Source: Pseudonocardia sp. HH130630-07 | Lineage (GTDB): Bacteria; Actinomycetota; Actinomycetes; Mycobacteriales; Pseudonocardiaceae | Assembly (NCBI RefSeq): GCF_001698125.1 | Contig: NZ_CP013854.1 | Coordinates: forward strand, 3,534,001 to 3,598,000 | Length of the DNA: 64,000 nt | Direction of reading: 5' to 3' | In this document: in pieces, positions 55,398 to 63,954 of the stretch | Position numbering within the stretch: position 1 is the first letter of the stretch | Layout: each line of letters opens with the position of its first letter | Made by a program: the position numbers and the translations under genes | Notes under the pieces: generated by a model | What the model was told of the DNA's origin: nothing | The model's input: only the letters and a program-made list of their open reading frames with translations | Databases searched by the model: none

Positions 55398-56171
55398 GTG
55401 GCTGAGGTCGCCGTACGCGGAGGACCGGTCGAGTACCAGTGGCTCACGGGGGAGGAGGGCCTGGCCCCCCTAGTACTGCTGCACGAGGGGCTGGGCTGCG
55501 TCGCCACGTGGGGTCGCTTCCCGCACAGACTCGCGGCGGAGACCGGCCGGTCCGTCGTCGCCTACTCCCGGCACGGCCACGGCGGTTCTGCACCGGAGCC
55601 GCGCCCACGCCCGTTGGGCTACCTGCGCAAGGAGGCGAGCGACGCCCTGCCCGAGCTGCTCGGCGAGCTGGGAATCCTCGATCCCGTGCTGATCGGGCAC
55701 AGCGACGGGGCGTCGATCGCGCTCGCCCACGCAGCGCGCCGGCCGGTCGCGGGACTGGTGCTCATCGCGCCGCACGTGGTCGTCGAGCCACGGACCGTGG
55801 CGGGCGTCGCCGCCGCGGTCGACGAGTACGCCGAGGGCGAGCTGGCCCGCCGTCTCGCCGCGTTCCACGACGATCCCGAGGCGACGTTCCGCGGCTGGAG
55901 CGACGTGTGGCTCTCACCGGAGTTCGCGGACTTCACCATGATCGAGGAGGTCGGCCGGGTGGTCTGTCCGGTGCTGGTGATCCAGGGCGAGGACGACCGG
56001 TACGGCACCGCTCGACAGCTGGACCTGGTGGCGGAACGGGCGGCCGGGCCGGTGTGACGGGTCGAGCTGCCCGGCGTCGGCCACCAGCCCCACCTGGAGT
56101 CGCCCGGTCGGCTCTGCGCCGAGATCCGCGCGTTCCTGGAGTCCCACGTCGTCGGGCGGGTGGCGGCATGA
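55398..56171 (+). pseudogene. Alpha/beta hydrolase with an in-frame TGA at codon 220
   Basis: It starts at a GTG after GGGAGGGG. It has the nucleophile elbow LIGHSDGASIALAHA and Asp in QGEDDRYGTA. A TGA at 56055-56057 ends the frame. The same frame then continues with VELPGVGHQPHLE, which holds the catalytic His, and ends in a TGA overlapping the next gene start (ATGA) at 56168-56171. So the gene was 257 codons long and translationally coupled, and a CGA-to-TGA change is the simplest cause. The truncated product lacks the catalytic His. A role as a proof-reading or siderophore-releasing hydrolase is possible for the intact form. Confidence 0.7.
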
Positions 56172-56926
56172 GCGACTGGCTGCACCGGGTGCGCCCGGTG
56201 TCCGGGGCGCAGAGGACCACGACGGGAGACCGGCTCGTCGTGTGGCCGCACGCGGGCGGGTCGCCGGCGGCGTTCGGGTCGTTGGCGGCGGCGCTCCCGG
56301 AGATCGAGGTGTGGGGGATCGTCCCACCGGGACGTGGGCTGCGGCTCGACGAGGAGGCCGTGGTCGAGCCGGACGCGGCGGTCGCGGGGGCGGTCCGCGC
56401 CCTCGACGCGCTGCCGGGTGCCCCCGGGCGCACCGTCGTGTTCGGGCACAGCCTGGGCGGTGCGATGGCCGCGCGACTCGCCGCACACCGAGGATGCGAC
56501 CTGCTGGTCGTCTCCGGGTGGCCGGGACCCGGTCGGGTACCGCCGTCGCCGGTCGGCCGGGCGGCCGAGGAGCTCGACACCGCGGCCCTGCTGGAGTTCG
56601 TGGACCGGCTCGACGCGCCGGGGCGGGTCGAGCTGCGTGACCCCGAGCTGCAGCCGTTCCTGCTCCCGCCGTTGCTCGCGGACCTGCGGATGGGCGACCG
56701 GGTCGCCGCGTCGACGCCGGCCAGGCCCGGGATGCCGGTGGTGACGGTCGCGGGGCGTGCGGACCCGGCCTTTGGCGTCTCGGAGATCGCCGGCTGGGCC
56801 GAGCACGTGGACGTCGTCGAGGCGGTGGTCCTCGACGGCGGGCACTTCGCCGTGCTGACCGACGTCACCCCGGTCGCCGCCGCGATCCGACGCGCCCTGG
56901 CCACGAACCCGGTGGGTCTCCCGTGA
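56168..56926 (+). CDS. Type II thioesterase
   Basis: 252 residues from an ATG overlapping the end of the hydrolase frame. It has WPHAGGSPAAFGSLAAAL, then IVPPGRGLRLDE, the nucleophile in VFGHSLGGAMAARLA, and the late GGHF histidine. Such enzymes clear wrongly primed or stalled carrier domains and are common in NRPS operons. Its start depends on coupling to the hydrolase frame, so the in-frame TGA upstream might reduce its translation. Confidence 0.88.
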   Translation: MSDWLHRVRPVSGAQRTTTGDRLVVWPHAGGSPAAFGSLAAALPEIEVWGIVPPGRGLRLDEEAVVEPDAAVAGAVRALDALPGAPGRTVVFGHSLGGAMAARLAAHRGCDLLVVSGWPGPGRVPPSPVGRAAEELDTAALLEFVDRLDAPGRVELRDPELQPFLLPPLLADLRMGDRVAASTPARPGMPVVTVAGRADPAFGVSEIAGWAEHVDVVEAVVLDGGHFAVLTDVTPVAAAIRRALATNPVGLP

Positions 56927-58458
56927 CCGGACCGGGGGATCGCCACGAGCGGCTCGACGCCCTGCTCACGGACTCGGCACGGGCGAGCCCGCGCCGGATC
57001 GCGCTGGTCGACGGGGCGATCCGGCTGACCTACGCCGAGCTGGAGGCGCGGGTCGTGGAGCTGGCCGCCCGGTTGGTCGGACACGGGGTCGGACCGGGCT
57101 CCGCGGTGGGCATCCTGGTCCCGAAGGGGCACCGGGCGGCCGTCGCGCTGCTGGCCGGGCTGCGCGTCGGGGCGGTGGTGGCGCCGCTCGCGCCGAACGA
57201 CCCACCCGCCCGGCTCGCCCGGATGGCCTCGGGGGCCGGGCTCGACGTAGTCCTGGCACCGACGCCGGACGGGGCACGCCGTGCCGCGGTGGCCGCCGAG
57301 CTGGGAGTGCCCGGTGCCGAGGCCGCCGTCGGCGACGGCCTGTCCATGCTCCGCCTCGACCTGCCGCGCACGTGGGGCGCGCCCGACGGCGGGTACATCC
57401 TGTTCACCTCGGGCAGCACCGGATGGCCCAAGGGTGTCCTGCTGACCCACCGGAACGTGCTGCATTTCGTCCGCTGGGCGGTGCGGGCCCTCGACATCGG
57501 GCCCGACGACGTGTTGGGCGCCCAGGCCGCGCTCACCTTCGACCTGTCCACACTCGACGTGTTCGGCGCACTGGCCGCGGGCGCGTGCGTCACCCTGATG
57601 CCCGAGGTTCTCACCGCGTTCCCGCTCGACGTCGTCGCGTGGCTGGCGGCCGAGCGGGTCACCGTCTTCTACACGGTGCCCACCCTCTACCAGCGGATCG
57701 TCGAGGCCGGCGCGGACACCGGGACCCTGCCCACGCTGCGGACACTGCCGTTCGCCGGCGAGCCCTATCCGGTCGCGGGCCTGGAACGGCTCGTCCGCGC
57801 GTTCCCCGACGCCCGGATCGCCAACCTGTACGGCCCGACCGAGACCAACGTCTGCACCTGGACCACCCTCGCCCCGGACTGGCTGGCCGGGGACGGGCTG
57901 CCCGTGGGCCGGGCGATCGATGGCCTGTGGGTCGGACTCCTCGCCGGGGACGGCACCCTCCACACCGGGCCCGGACCGGGCGAGGTCGCGGTGGCCGGAC
58001 CCACGGTGTTCCGGGGCTATCTCGTCGAGGGTGGGCTGGAGGACCCGACCGTCGCCGTGGAGCTGCCCACCGGACCCGCCCGGGCCTACCGCACCGGCGA
58101 CCTCGGCAGGATCGACGCCGACGGCGTGCTCTGGCTGGCCGGGCGACGGGACCACCAGGTCAAGGTGCGCGGACACCGGATCGACCTGGCCGACGTCGAG
58201 GCCGCCGCCGGTGAGGTCCGGGGCGTCCGCGCCTGCGCCGCCCACGTCCGACCGGGGCCCGACGGCGGCACCCTGGTCCTGGTCGCGGCGGCCGCGGACG
58301 TCGTCGCGGAGAACGCCCTGCGGGCGGGCCTGGCGGCACGGCTTCCCCGGCGGATGCTGCCCGGGGAGATCCACCTCGTGGCGGAGCTGCCCCTCACCGA
58401 CCGCGGCAAGGTCGACCGGGCGGCCGTCGCCGCCCTCGCAGAGCCCGTCTCGGGCTGA
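56923..58458 (+). CDS. Stand-alone amino-acid adenylation enzyme (PltF/prolyl-AMP-ligase-like)
   Basis: 511 residues from a GTG overlapping the previous stop. It is a single adenylation domain with no fused carrier: YILFTSGSTGWPKGVLLTH, A4 TFDLSTLDVFG, NLYGPTETNVCTW, YRTGDLGRI, KVRGHRIDLADVE and GKVDRAAV. The block YGPTETNVCTW is one I associate with prolyl-AMP ligases of pyrrole pathways such as PltF. It should charge the free carrier protein encoded next. Proline is a reasonable first guess but other amino acids are not excluded. Confidence 0.82.
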   Translation: MTGPGDRHERLDALLTDSARASPRRIALVDGAIRLTYAELEARVVELAARLVGHGVGPGSAVGILVPKGHRAAVALLAGLRVGAVVAPLAPNDPPARLARMASGAGLDVVLAPTPDGARRAAVAAELGVPGAEAAVGDGLSMLRLDLPRTWGAPDGGYILFTSGSTGWPKGVLLTHRNVLHFVRWAVRALDIGPDDVLGAQAALTFDLSTLDVFGALAAGACVTLMPEVLTAFPLDVVAWLAAERVTVFYTVPTLYQRIVEAGADTGTLPTLRTLPFAGEPYPVAGLERLVRAFPDARIANLYGPTETNVCTWTTLAPDWLAGDGLPVGRAIDGLWVGLLAGDGTLHTGPGPGEVAVAGPTVFRGYLVEGGLEDPTVAVELPTGPARAYRTGDLGRIDADGVLWLAGRRDHQVKVRGHRIDLADVEAAAGEVRGVRACAAHVRPGPDGGTLVLVAAAADVVAENALRAGLAARLPRRMLPGEIHLVAELPLTDRGKVDRAAVAALAEPVSG

Positions 58459-58479
58459 CCCAGCGAACGGAGAACACCC

Positions 58480-58746
58480 ATGCAGGTCGAAGACGTGTGC
58501 ACCCTGGTGTCGCGCGTGGTCGCGGACGCGAGCGGGGAGACCCCGGAGATCGTGCCCGACACGCCGCTGCTGCTGTCCGGGCTGCTCGACTCGCTGACGA
58601 TCATGCGCATCGTCACCGAGATCGAGTCCGCCACCGGGGTGGCCCTCCCCGAGACGGCGATCGTCGCCCGCACGTTCCGTACCCCCGAGACGGTCCGGGC
58701 CGCCGTCGTCGCGGTGCGGGACGCCACCGCCGAGGCCGGCCGATGA
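58480..58746 (+). CDS. Free-standing acyl/peptidyl carrier protein
   Basis: 88 residues from an ATG behind CGGAGAAC. The phosphopantetheine site is Ser38 in GLLDSLTIM. It sits between the adenylation gene and two flavoprotein genes, as the PltL-type carrier does in pyrrole-2-carboxylate pathways, so oxidation is probably performed on the carrier-bound amino acid. Confidence 0.88.
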   Translation: MQVEDVCTLVSRVVADASGETPEIVPDTPLLLSGLLDSLTIMRIVTEIESATGVALPETAIVARTFRTPETVRAAVVAVRDATAEAGR

Positions 58747-59831
58747 CCGTCCTCGACGGGGTCCGCCCGGACCGCACGGCCGAGGTCGTCGCCGCTGTCG
58801 CGGGAGCGGAGTTCCGCACCCAGTGGGACGCCTACCGCACGATCGTCCCGCTCGATCCGGCGGCGTCGTCGGTCACCGCGGCCGTCGCGGCGATCGAGGA
58901 GCTCGGCGCGGCCGGCGCCGCACCGGGAGTCTGCTATGCGATGACCTCACAGCTGTTCGGACTCGCCCACCCGCTGCGGACGATGCTCGGGCCCGAGCGG
59001 CACGGCCTGATCGACGGCAGTCGGGTGCTCTGTCACGCCCTGACCGAGGAGGGCGGCGGCAGCGACCCGCTGTCGATGACCACCCGCGCAGAGCCCGGCC
59101 CCGACGGCACGTGGCGGCTCTCGGGGCGGAAGGCCTTCGTCACGGCGGCCCCGGTGGCGCAGACCGCATTGGTGTTCGCCCGCACCGCGGCCGAGCGGAC
59201 CCCCTTCTCACTGACCGCGTTCCTGGTCGACCTGGCCGCACCCGGGGTGTACCGCGACGCGACGTTCCCGAAGACGGCGCTGGTCGAGGTGCCGATGGGC
59301 GTACTGGACCTCGACGGTGTCGTCGTGCGCCCCGAGGACGTCGTCGGTGGCGAGGGCTCGGGCCTGGCCGTGCTCACCACGACCACGGTGTGGGAGCGGG
59401 GCCTGCTGCTCGCCTACGCGCTCGGCCCGATGCGCCGGGTCCTCGACGCGACCGTGGCCTGGGCCCGCGAACGGGAGCAGTTCGGCAGGCGGATGGGGAC
59501 GAGCGCGCTGGTGGCGGGCCGGATCGCGGACATGGCGCTGGCGCTGCACCGCTCGCAGGTGCTCGTGCGCGGCATGGCCGCGCGCTTCGAGGCGGGAGAG
59601 TCCGCCCGGGGTCTCGCCGACGCCGCCGCCCTGACCAAGCTCTCGGTGTCGCAGGACCACCTGGCCTTCGCCGAGCAGGCGGCGGCGCTGGGCGGTGTCC
59701 GCTCGTTCGTCGAGGACACCGGTCTCACCGCCGACCTGCTCGGCCCCGCCGCCGGGTTGGTCTATGCGGGCCCCAACGACCTGCTGCGGGTCTCGGTCGC
59801 CCGTGGCCTGGGTCTCCCGGTCGAGAACTGA
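58743..59831 (+). CDS. Acyl-CoA-dehydrogenase-fold flavoprotein 1
   Basis: 362 residues, ATGA overlap with the carrier gene. It has CHALTEEGGGSDPLSMTT (flavin contact), LSGRKAFVTAAPVAQTALVFA, and the C-terminal helix block AREREQFGRRMGTSALVAGRIADMAL. A shortened N-terminus is usual for carrier-dependent members. It is expected to abstract hydride from a carrier-bound aminoacyl group, giving an alpha,beta-unsaturated or aromatic product. Confidence 0.82.
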   Translation: MTVLDGVRPDRTAEVVAAVAGAEFRTQWDAYRTIVPLDPAASSVTAAVAAIEELGAAGAAPGVCYAMTSQLFGLAHPLRTMLGPERHGLIDGSRVLCHALTEEGGGSDPLSMTTRAEPGPDGTWRLSGRKAFVTAAPVAQTALVFARTAAERTPFSLTAFLVDLAAPGVYRDATFPKTALVEVPMGVLDLDGVVVRPEDVVGGEGSGLAVLTTTTVWERGLLLAYALGPMRRVLDATVAWAREREQFGRRMGTSALVAGRIADMALALHRSQVLVRGMAARFEAGESARGLADAAALTKLSVSQDHLAFAEQAAALGGVRSFVEDTGLTADLLGPAAGLVYAGPNDLLRVSVARGLGLPVEN

Positions 59832-59851
59832 CCCGTTCCGAGGAGGAACCG

Positions 59852-61042
59852 ATGCACGCCACCGCCCGCCGTTCCCCCGTCGAGCGCCTCGACGAGGTCC
59901 GCGCGGAACTCGCCGCGGGAGCCGGCGGGGTCGACGACGGCACCGCCGCACTCGACCCGGCCTACGACACCCTCCGCCGGGCCGGGCTCCTGTCCGCCGT
60001 GGTCCCCGCCGAGTTCGGCGGCGACGGTCTCAGCTTCCTGCAGCTGACCCGGCTCCTCGAACGGCTCGCCCTGCTCGACGGCGGGCTCGCACTGGGCTTC
60101 ACCATGCACAACGTGGCAATCGGGTCGCTGTGCGAGACCGCGGGCACTGACCTCCCACCCCGCGCGGACCGGTTCCGACGGTGGTTGCTGAGGGAGGTGG
60201 TGGAGGAACGCAAGCTGGTCGCAGCGGCGACCTCGGAGGCCGCGACGGGTGCCAAGCTGCGCGGTATCGGAACGACCTACCGGCACACGCCCGACGGTGG
60301 GTACGAGCTGACCGGACGGAAGTCGTTCGTCTCCCTGGCCGGGGTGGCCGACTACTACGTCGTCGCGGCGGCGCCCGCCGACGCGGAGGATGCCGCCGAC
60401 GGGCTGGAGGTCAGCCACTTCGTCGTCGCGCGTGACGATCCCGGCGTCGGCTTCGGCGCACTCTGGGACGGTGCCGGCCTGCGCGGGACGGCGACGGCAC
60501 CGATGTCGCTGGACGCGGTGCCGCTCCCGGCCGACCGGCTGTTCCTCGGAGTGGAGGGGATGTCGCTGTTCAAACTGGTCCGGGAGCCGCACTGGATGGT
60601 GGCGGGATACATGGGGGCGTACCTCGGTATCGCCGAGGCGACCTTCCGGGTGCTCGTCGCCGAGCTCACCGCCGATCCGGCGAAGCAGGACTGTCCGGTG
60701 GTGCAGGCGGACGTCGGGCGGATGGGTGCCGAGCTCGCCGCGGCCCGCGCGCTCGTCCACTCGGCTGCGGCCACCGTCGACGAACACCGCGGCAGCCTGG
60801 AGGCGAACACCGCGGTGCACGCGGCGAAGTACGTCGTCGGCGAGCTCGCACCGCGGCTCGCACGCGAGGCGACCGCCCGCTGCGGGTCGCGGGCGCTGCG
60901 GCGCGGCCACGAGCTCGAACGCCGGTCCCGGGAGGCGACGTTCTGCGCCGTCATGCCTGCCAAGTCCGACGAGTGCCTCGCCTACGTGGGGAAGTCCGTG
61001 CTGGCGCACGACATGTTCCGGGTGGACACGCTCGCGTGGTGA
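59852..61042 (+). CDS. Acyl-CoA-dehydrogenase-fold flavoprotein 2
   Basis: 396 residues from an ATG with GAGGAGGA upstream. It has the N-terminal helix domain (AGLLSAVVPAEFGGDGLSF), AATSEAATGAKLRGI for flavin, LTGRKSFVSLAGVADYYVV, and a C-terminal four-helix part ending AYVGKSVLAHDMFR. Its sequence differs clearly from flavoprotein 1, so the two probably act at different steps or as unlike partners. Simple pyrrole pathways need only one such enzyme, which makes this pair notable. Confidence 0.82.
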   Translation: MHATARRSPVERLDEVRAELAAGAGGVDDGTAALDPAYDTLRRAGLLSAVVPAEFGGDGLSFLQLTRLLERLALLDGGLALGFTMHNVAIGSLCETAGTDLPPRADRFRRWLLREVVEERKLVAAATSEAATGAKLRGIGTTYRHTPDGGYELTGRKSFVSLAGVADYYVVAAAPADAEDAADGLEVSHFVVARDDPGVGFGALWDGAGLRGTATAPMSLDAVPLPADRLFLGVEGMSLFKLVREPHWMVAGYMGAYLGIAEATFRVLVAELTADPAKQDCPVVQADVGRMGAELAAARALVHSAAATVDEHRGSLEANTAVHAAKYVVGELAPRLAREATARCGSRALRRGHELERRSREATFCAVMPAKSDECLAYVGKSVLAHDMFRVDTLAW

Positions 61043-62436
61043 CCCCGGTGGCCCCGCTCGCGGACGCTGTCGCAGGGCACGCCCGCGAGCGGTGGCACAA
61101 CTTCCACGCCCTTCCGCTGACCGCGATGATCGACGAGCTGCCCGACCGCTGGCGGGCCGCCTACGCCGCGGTGCTCGCCCCCGGGGCCGACCTGTCGCTG
61201 TCCGGCGCGGCCCTCGACTCGCCGTTCCGGCCGAGCGGCCCGCTGGCGCAGGCGCAGCGGCGGGCCGCCCGGTTCTTCGGTGCCGACGACACGCTGTTCG
61301 TCACCGGGGGCACGACGCTGGCCAACCACATCGCGCTCGACGCCGCTCTCGAATCCGGACCGGGGGAGCAGGCCGCCCCGCCCGTCGTCGTCCTGGACCC
61401 GAGTTGTCACCAGTCCGTGTTCTTCGCCGCGCACGGCGCCGGCGCGACCGTGCTGCCCGCGCCGTCCGGCCTGGCGTCCCGCGGAACGCGGCGGCTCGAC
61501 GCGGACGCCACCGTCGAGCTGCTGGGCGCCCGGCACCGCTCGTGTCGCCCGGTCGCGGCGGTCGTGCTCACTGCGGCCCCCTACGACGGTTCACGGCTCG
61601 CCCTGGACCGGGTGCTGCCGGCGCTCGTCGCGGCGTCGCCGCGGACCGTGTTCGTCGTGGACGAGGCCTGGGCCGCCGCGCACGCCCTGCACCCCCGGAC
61701 CGCTGCGGCCTCGACACTGTCGCTGCGATCCGAGCCGGCACGACTGATCGTCACGCAGTCCGCCCACAAGACCCTGCTCGCCCTGCGGCAGGGCGCGTAC
61801 GTGCACGTCGCCGGGGAGGAGGGACTCGTCGCCGCGGTGCGGCGGGCCTTCTTCCGGCGGCACACGTCGTCGCCGTCGTGGCCGGTCCTGGCCTCGCTCG
61901 ACCTCGCCCGCGCGCACGCCGAGCTGGAGGGGCGGGAGGCCGTCGCGCGGGCCCTGGCGCGGCGGGACCGGCTGGTCGCCGGCCTGCGCGACGACCCCCG
62001 GACCCGGGAGCTCGTCCCCACCGACGGAACAGGAGGCAACCCGATGATGGTGTCGCTGCGGCTGTCCGACGGCGTCGACGCCTCGGCCGTGCGGCGGACG
62101 CTGCTCGAGGAGCATCGCGTGGTCCTCGCCCGGGCCGTGCAGGGGTCCCTTCTGGCGCACGTCCACATCGGGGTGACCGACGCCGACGTCGACGCCCTGA
62201 CCCGGGCCCTGCGCGCGATCGCCACCGTTCCCGCGGCGGTCGGGCCCCACTGGTCCGGCGCCGTGGCCGAGGACGGTCCCGCGGTGGGCACCGTGCTCGA
62301 CGGCTTCCTGGTGACCTACCCACCCGGGGTGCCACTGGCGGGTCCGGGTGACACCTGGACCACCGACCACGCACAGGTGCTCGCCGCGCACCGGCGCGGC
62401 GGGTCCGAGGTGTTCCTCGTACCCGTCGCGCGCTGA
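61039..62436 (+). CDS. PLP-dependent enzyme of the Orn/Lys/Arg decarboxylase fold
   Basis: 465 residues from a GTG overlapping the previous stop (GTGA). It has the family pattern: RPSGPLAQAQRRAARFFGA and LFVTGGTTLANHIALDAAL, an aspartate for the pyridine nitrogen in VFVVDEAWAAAH, and the Schiff-base Lys244 in TQSAHKTLLAL. A C-terminal domain of about 100 residues resembles the small decarboxylase domain. It may make a diamine or act on a carrier-derived amino acid. A transaminase or lyase function within the same fold type cannot be excluded. Confidence 0.8.
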   Translation: MTPVAPLADAVAGHARERWHNFHALPLTAMIDELPDRWRAAYAAVLAPGADLSLSGAALDSPFRPSGPLAQAQRRAARFFGADDTLFVTGGTTLANHIALDAALESGPGEQAAPPVVVLDPSCHQSVFFAAHGAGATVLPAPSGLASRGTRRLDADATVELLGARHRSCRPVAAVVLTAAPYDGSRLALDRVLPALVAASPRTVFVVDEAWAAAHALHPRTAAASTLSLRSEPARLIVTQSAHKTLLALRQGAYVHVAGEEGLVAAVRRAFFRRHTSSPSWPVLASLDLARAHAELEGREAVARALARRDRLVAGLRDDPRTRELVPTDGTGGNPMMVSLRLSDGVDASAVRRTLLEEHRVVLARAVQGSLLAHVHIGVTDADVDALTRALRAIATVPAAVGPHWSGAVAEDGPAVGTVLDGFLVTYPPGVPLAGPGDTWTTDHAQVLAAHRRGGSEVFLVPVAR

Positions 62437-62440
62437 TCGC

Positions 62441-63877
62441 TCAGGCCGGGGCGGCGCGCCGCGCGCCGATGAGTGCGCCGGAGACCACGGCGCCGACGGC
62501 CATCGCTGCGGCGACCAGCCCGAACACCGTCGCGATGCCCTGGCCGAGCAGCTCGGGCCGCCCGACTGTCATGGCGTCGACCTGGCCGACCGCTCCGGTG
62601 AAGACCAGCCCGAGCACCGAGGTCCCGAGCGATGCGCCGACGGGGAAGAAGCTGTTGACCATCCCCGTCGCCATCCCGACCTTCTCCGGTGGCACCGCCG
62701 CCGCTGCCACCGCCTGCAGCGGGGCGTTGGCCAGGCCGTTGCCGAAGCCCCACAGGCTCAGCGCCGGGATCGCGGTCACCGGGTCCGCCGCTGCGGCCGC
62801 ATTGACCGCGATCAGCACACCGGCGACTGCGAGCATCCCGAACCCGGCCGCCAGTACCCAACGGGCGGGGACGCGGGCCTGCAGCCGCCCGCCCGCCAGC
62901 GCGCCCAGCGCGGTCGCCACGCCCAGGGGCACCAGGACGACCCCGGTAGTCAGGGCACTGAGACCGTGGCCGACCTGCAGGTAGACGATGTAGAACACCG
63001 CTCCGCCGACGGTCCCGATCCGGTTGACCATCGCAAGCACGGTGATCCCGGCGAACGCGCGGATGCGGAACAGGCCCAGGTCCAGCACCGGCGTCGGGAT
63101 CCGGCGGCAGCGCACCGAGTAGGCCGCGGCGAGCAGTACCGCGGCCACCAGGCCGACGACGGCGCCCACGGTGGCGAACCCGTTCTCCTGGGCCAGGGAC
63201 AGGCCCAGGTTCAGCGCGACGAACACCGCGGCGACCAGGGCGGCGCCGACGACGTCGAACCGCCCCGCGACGGCGGTCCCCGGCCGGTCGGCCGACACCA
63301 CACGGTAGGCGACGAGGAACGCGATGACGCCGAACGGCACGTTGACGAAGAACATCCACCGCCAGCCTCCTGCGGCGATCAGCGCGCCGCCGACCAGCGG
63401 CGCGAGGGTCGAGGCACTCGTGACGGTCGCGGTCCAGATCGCGATGGCCATCGGCCTGCGCTTCTCCTCGATCGCCCGGACCAGCAGCGGGACGACGTTC
63501 GCCGACATCACCGCGGCGGCCGCGCCCTGCACGATCCGGAAGATGTTGAGCGAGAGCATGTCCCAGGACAGCCCGCACGCCAACGACGCCAGCGTGAACC
63601 CCGCGATGCCGGCGAGGAACAGCGACCGCGAGCCCCATCGGTCCGACAGCGCGCCCGCCGGCTGCACGAGCGCGGCGAACGCGAGCGAGTAGCCGACCAC
63701 GAGCCACTGCAGGCTCACCAGCGAGGTCCCCGGTAGCTCCACCCCGATCTGCGGCAGCGCCACCGCCACGATGATCATGTCGATACCCATCAGGGCCGAC
63801 GCGATCACCACCGATGCCAGGACCCACCCTGGCCGCGACCCGTCCTGTCGGGTGCTCTCCACCTGCTCCGCCGTCAT
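62441..63877 (-). CDS. MFS exporter, DHA2 (14-helix) family, probable siderophore efflux
   Basis: 478 residues from the ATG at 63877 with GGAGG upstream. About fourteen membrane helices are seen. Motif A is GALSDRWGSRSLFLAG and motif C-like is TSASTLAPLVGGALIAAGGWRWMFFVNVPFG. Drug/siderophore exporters of this family are typical at the edge of siderophore clusters, and a weak iron box lies in its promoter region. Its stop is only four bases from that of the PLP-enzyme gene on the other strand. Confidence 0.87.
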   Translation of the reverse strand: MTAEQVESTRQDGSRPGWVLASVVIASALMGIDMIIVAVALPQIGVELPGTSLVSLQWLVVGYSLAFAALVQPAGALSDRWGSRSLFLAGIAGFTLASLACGLSWDMLSLNIFRIVQGAAAAVMSANVVPLLVRAIEEKRRPMAIAIWTATVTSASTLAPLVGGALIAAGGWRWMFFVNVPFGVIAFLVAYRVVSADRPGTAVAGRFDVVGAALVAAVFVALNLGLSLAQENGFATVGAVVGLVAAVLLAAAYSVRCRRIPTPVLDLGLFRIRAFAGITVLAMVNRIGTVGGAVFYIVYLQVGHGLSALTTGVVLVPLGVATALGALAGGRLQARVPARWVLAAGFGMLAVAGVLIAVNAAAAADPVTAIPALSLWGFGNGLANAPLQAVAAAAVPPEKVGMATGMVNSFFPVGASLGTSVLGLVFTGAVGQVDAMTVGRPELLGQGIATVFGLVAAAMAVGAVVSGALIGARRAAPA

Positions 63878-63893
63878 CGGACCTCCTCTGGAA

Positions 63894-63912
63894 TGAGGGT
63901 GACCTTACTTGA
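63894..63912. promoter_or_regulatory. Weaker iron box upstream of the exporter
   Basis: TGAGGGTGACCTTACTTGA has about 11 of 19 consensus matches. On the minus strand its core AGTAAGGTCACC nearly equals the core of the box at 32477. It lies between the exporter and the divergent gene at 63955. Confidence 0.5.
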
Positions 63913-63954
63913 TAGTGAACTACTTTCACAGAGCGGGGCAGTAGGCTCGTTCCC

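Noticed and set aside
56055-56057. Selenocysteine codon in the alpha/beta hydrolase
   Set aside because: The residue is not at an active-site position, no selenocysteine hairpin is evident just downstream, and a CGA-to-TGA point change explains it more simply.
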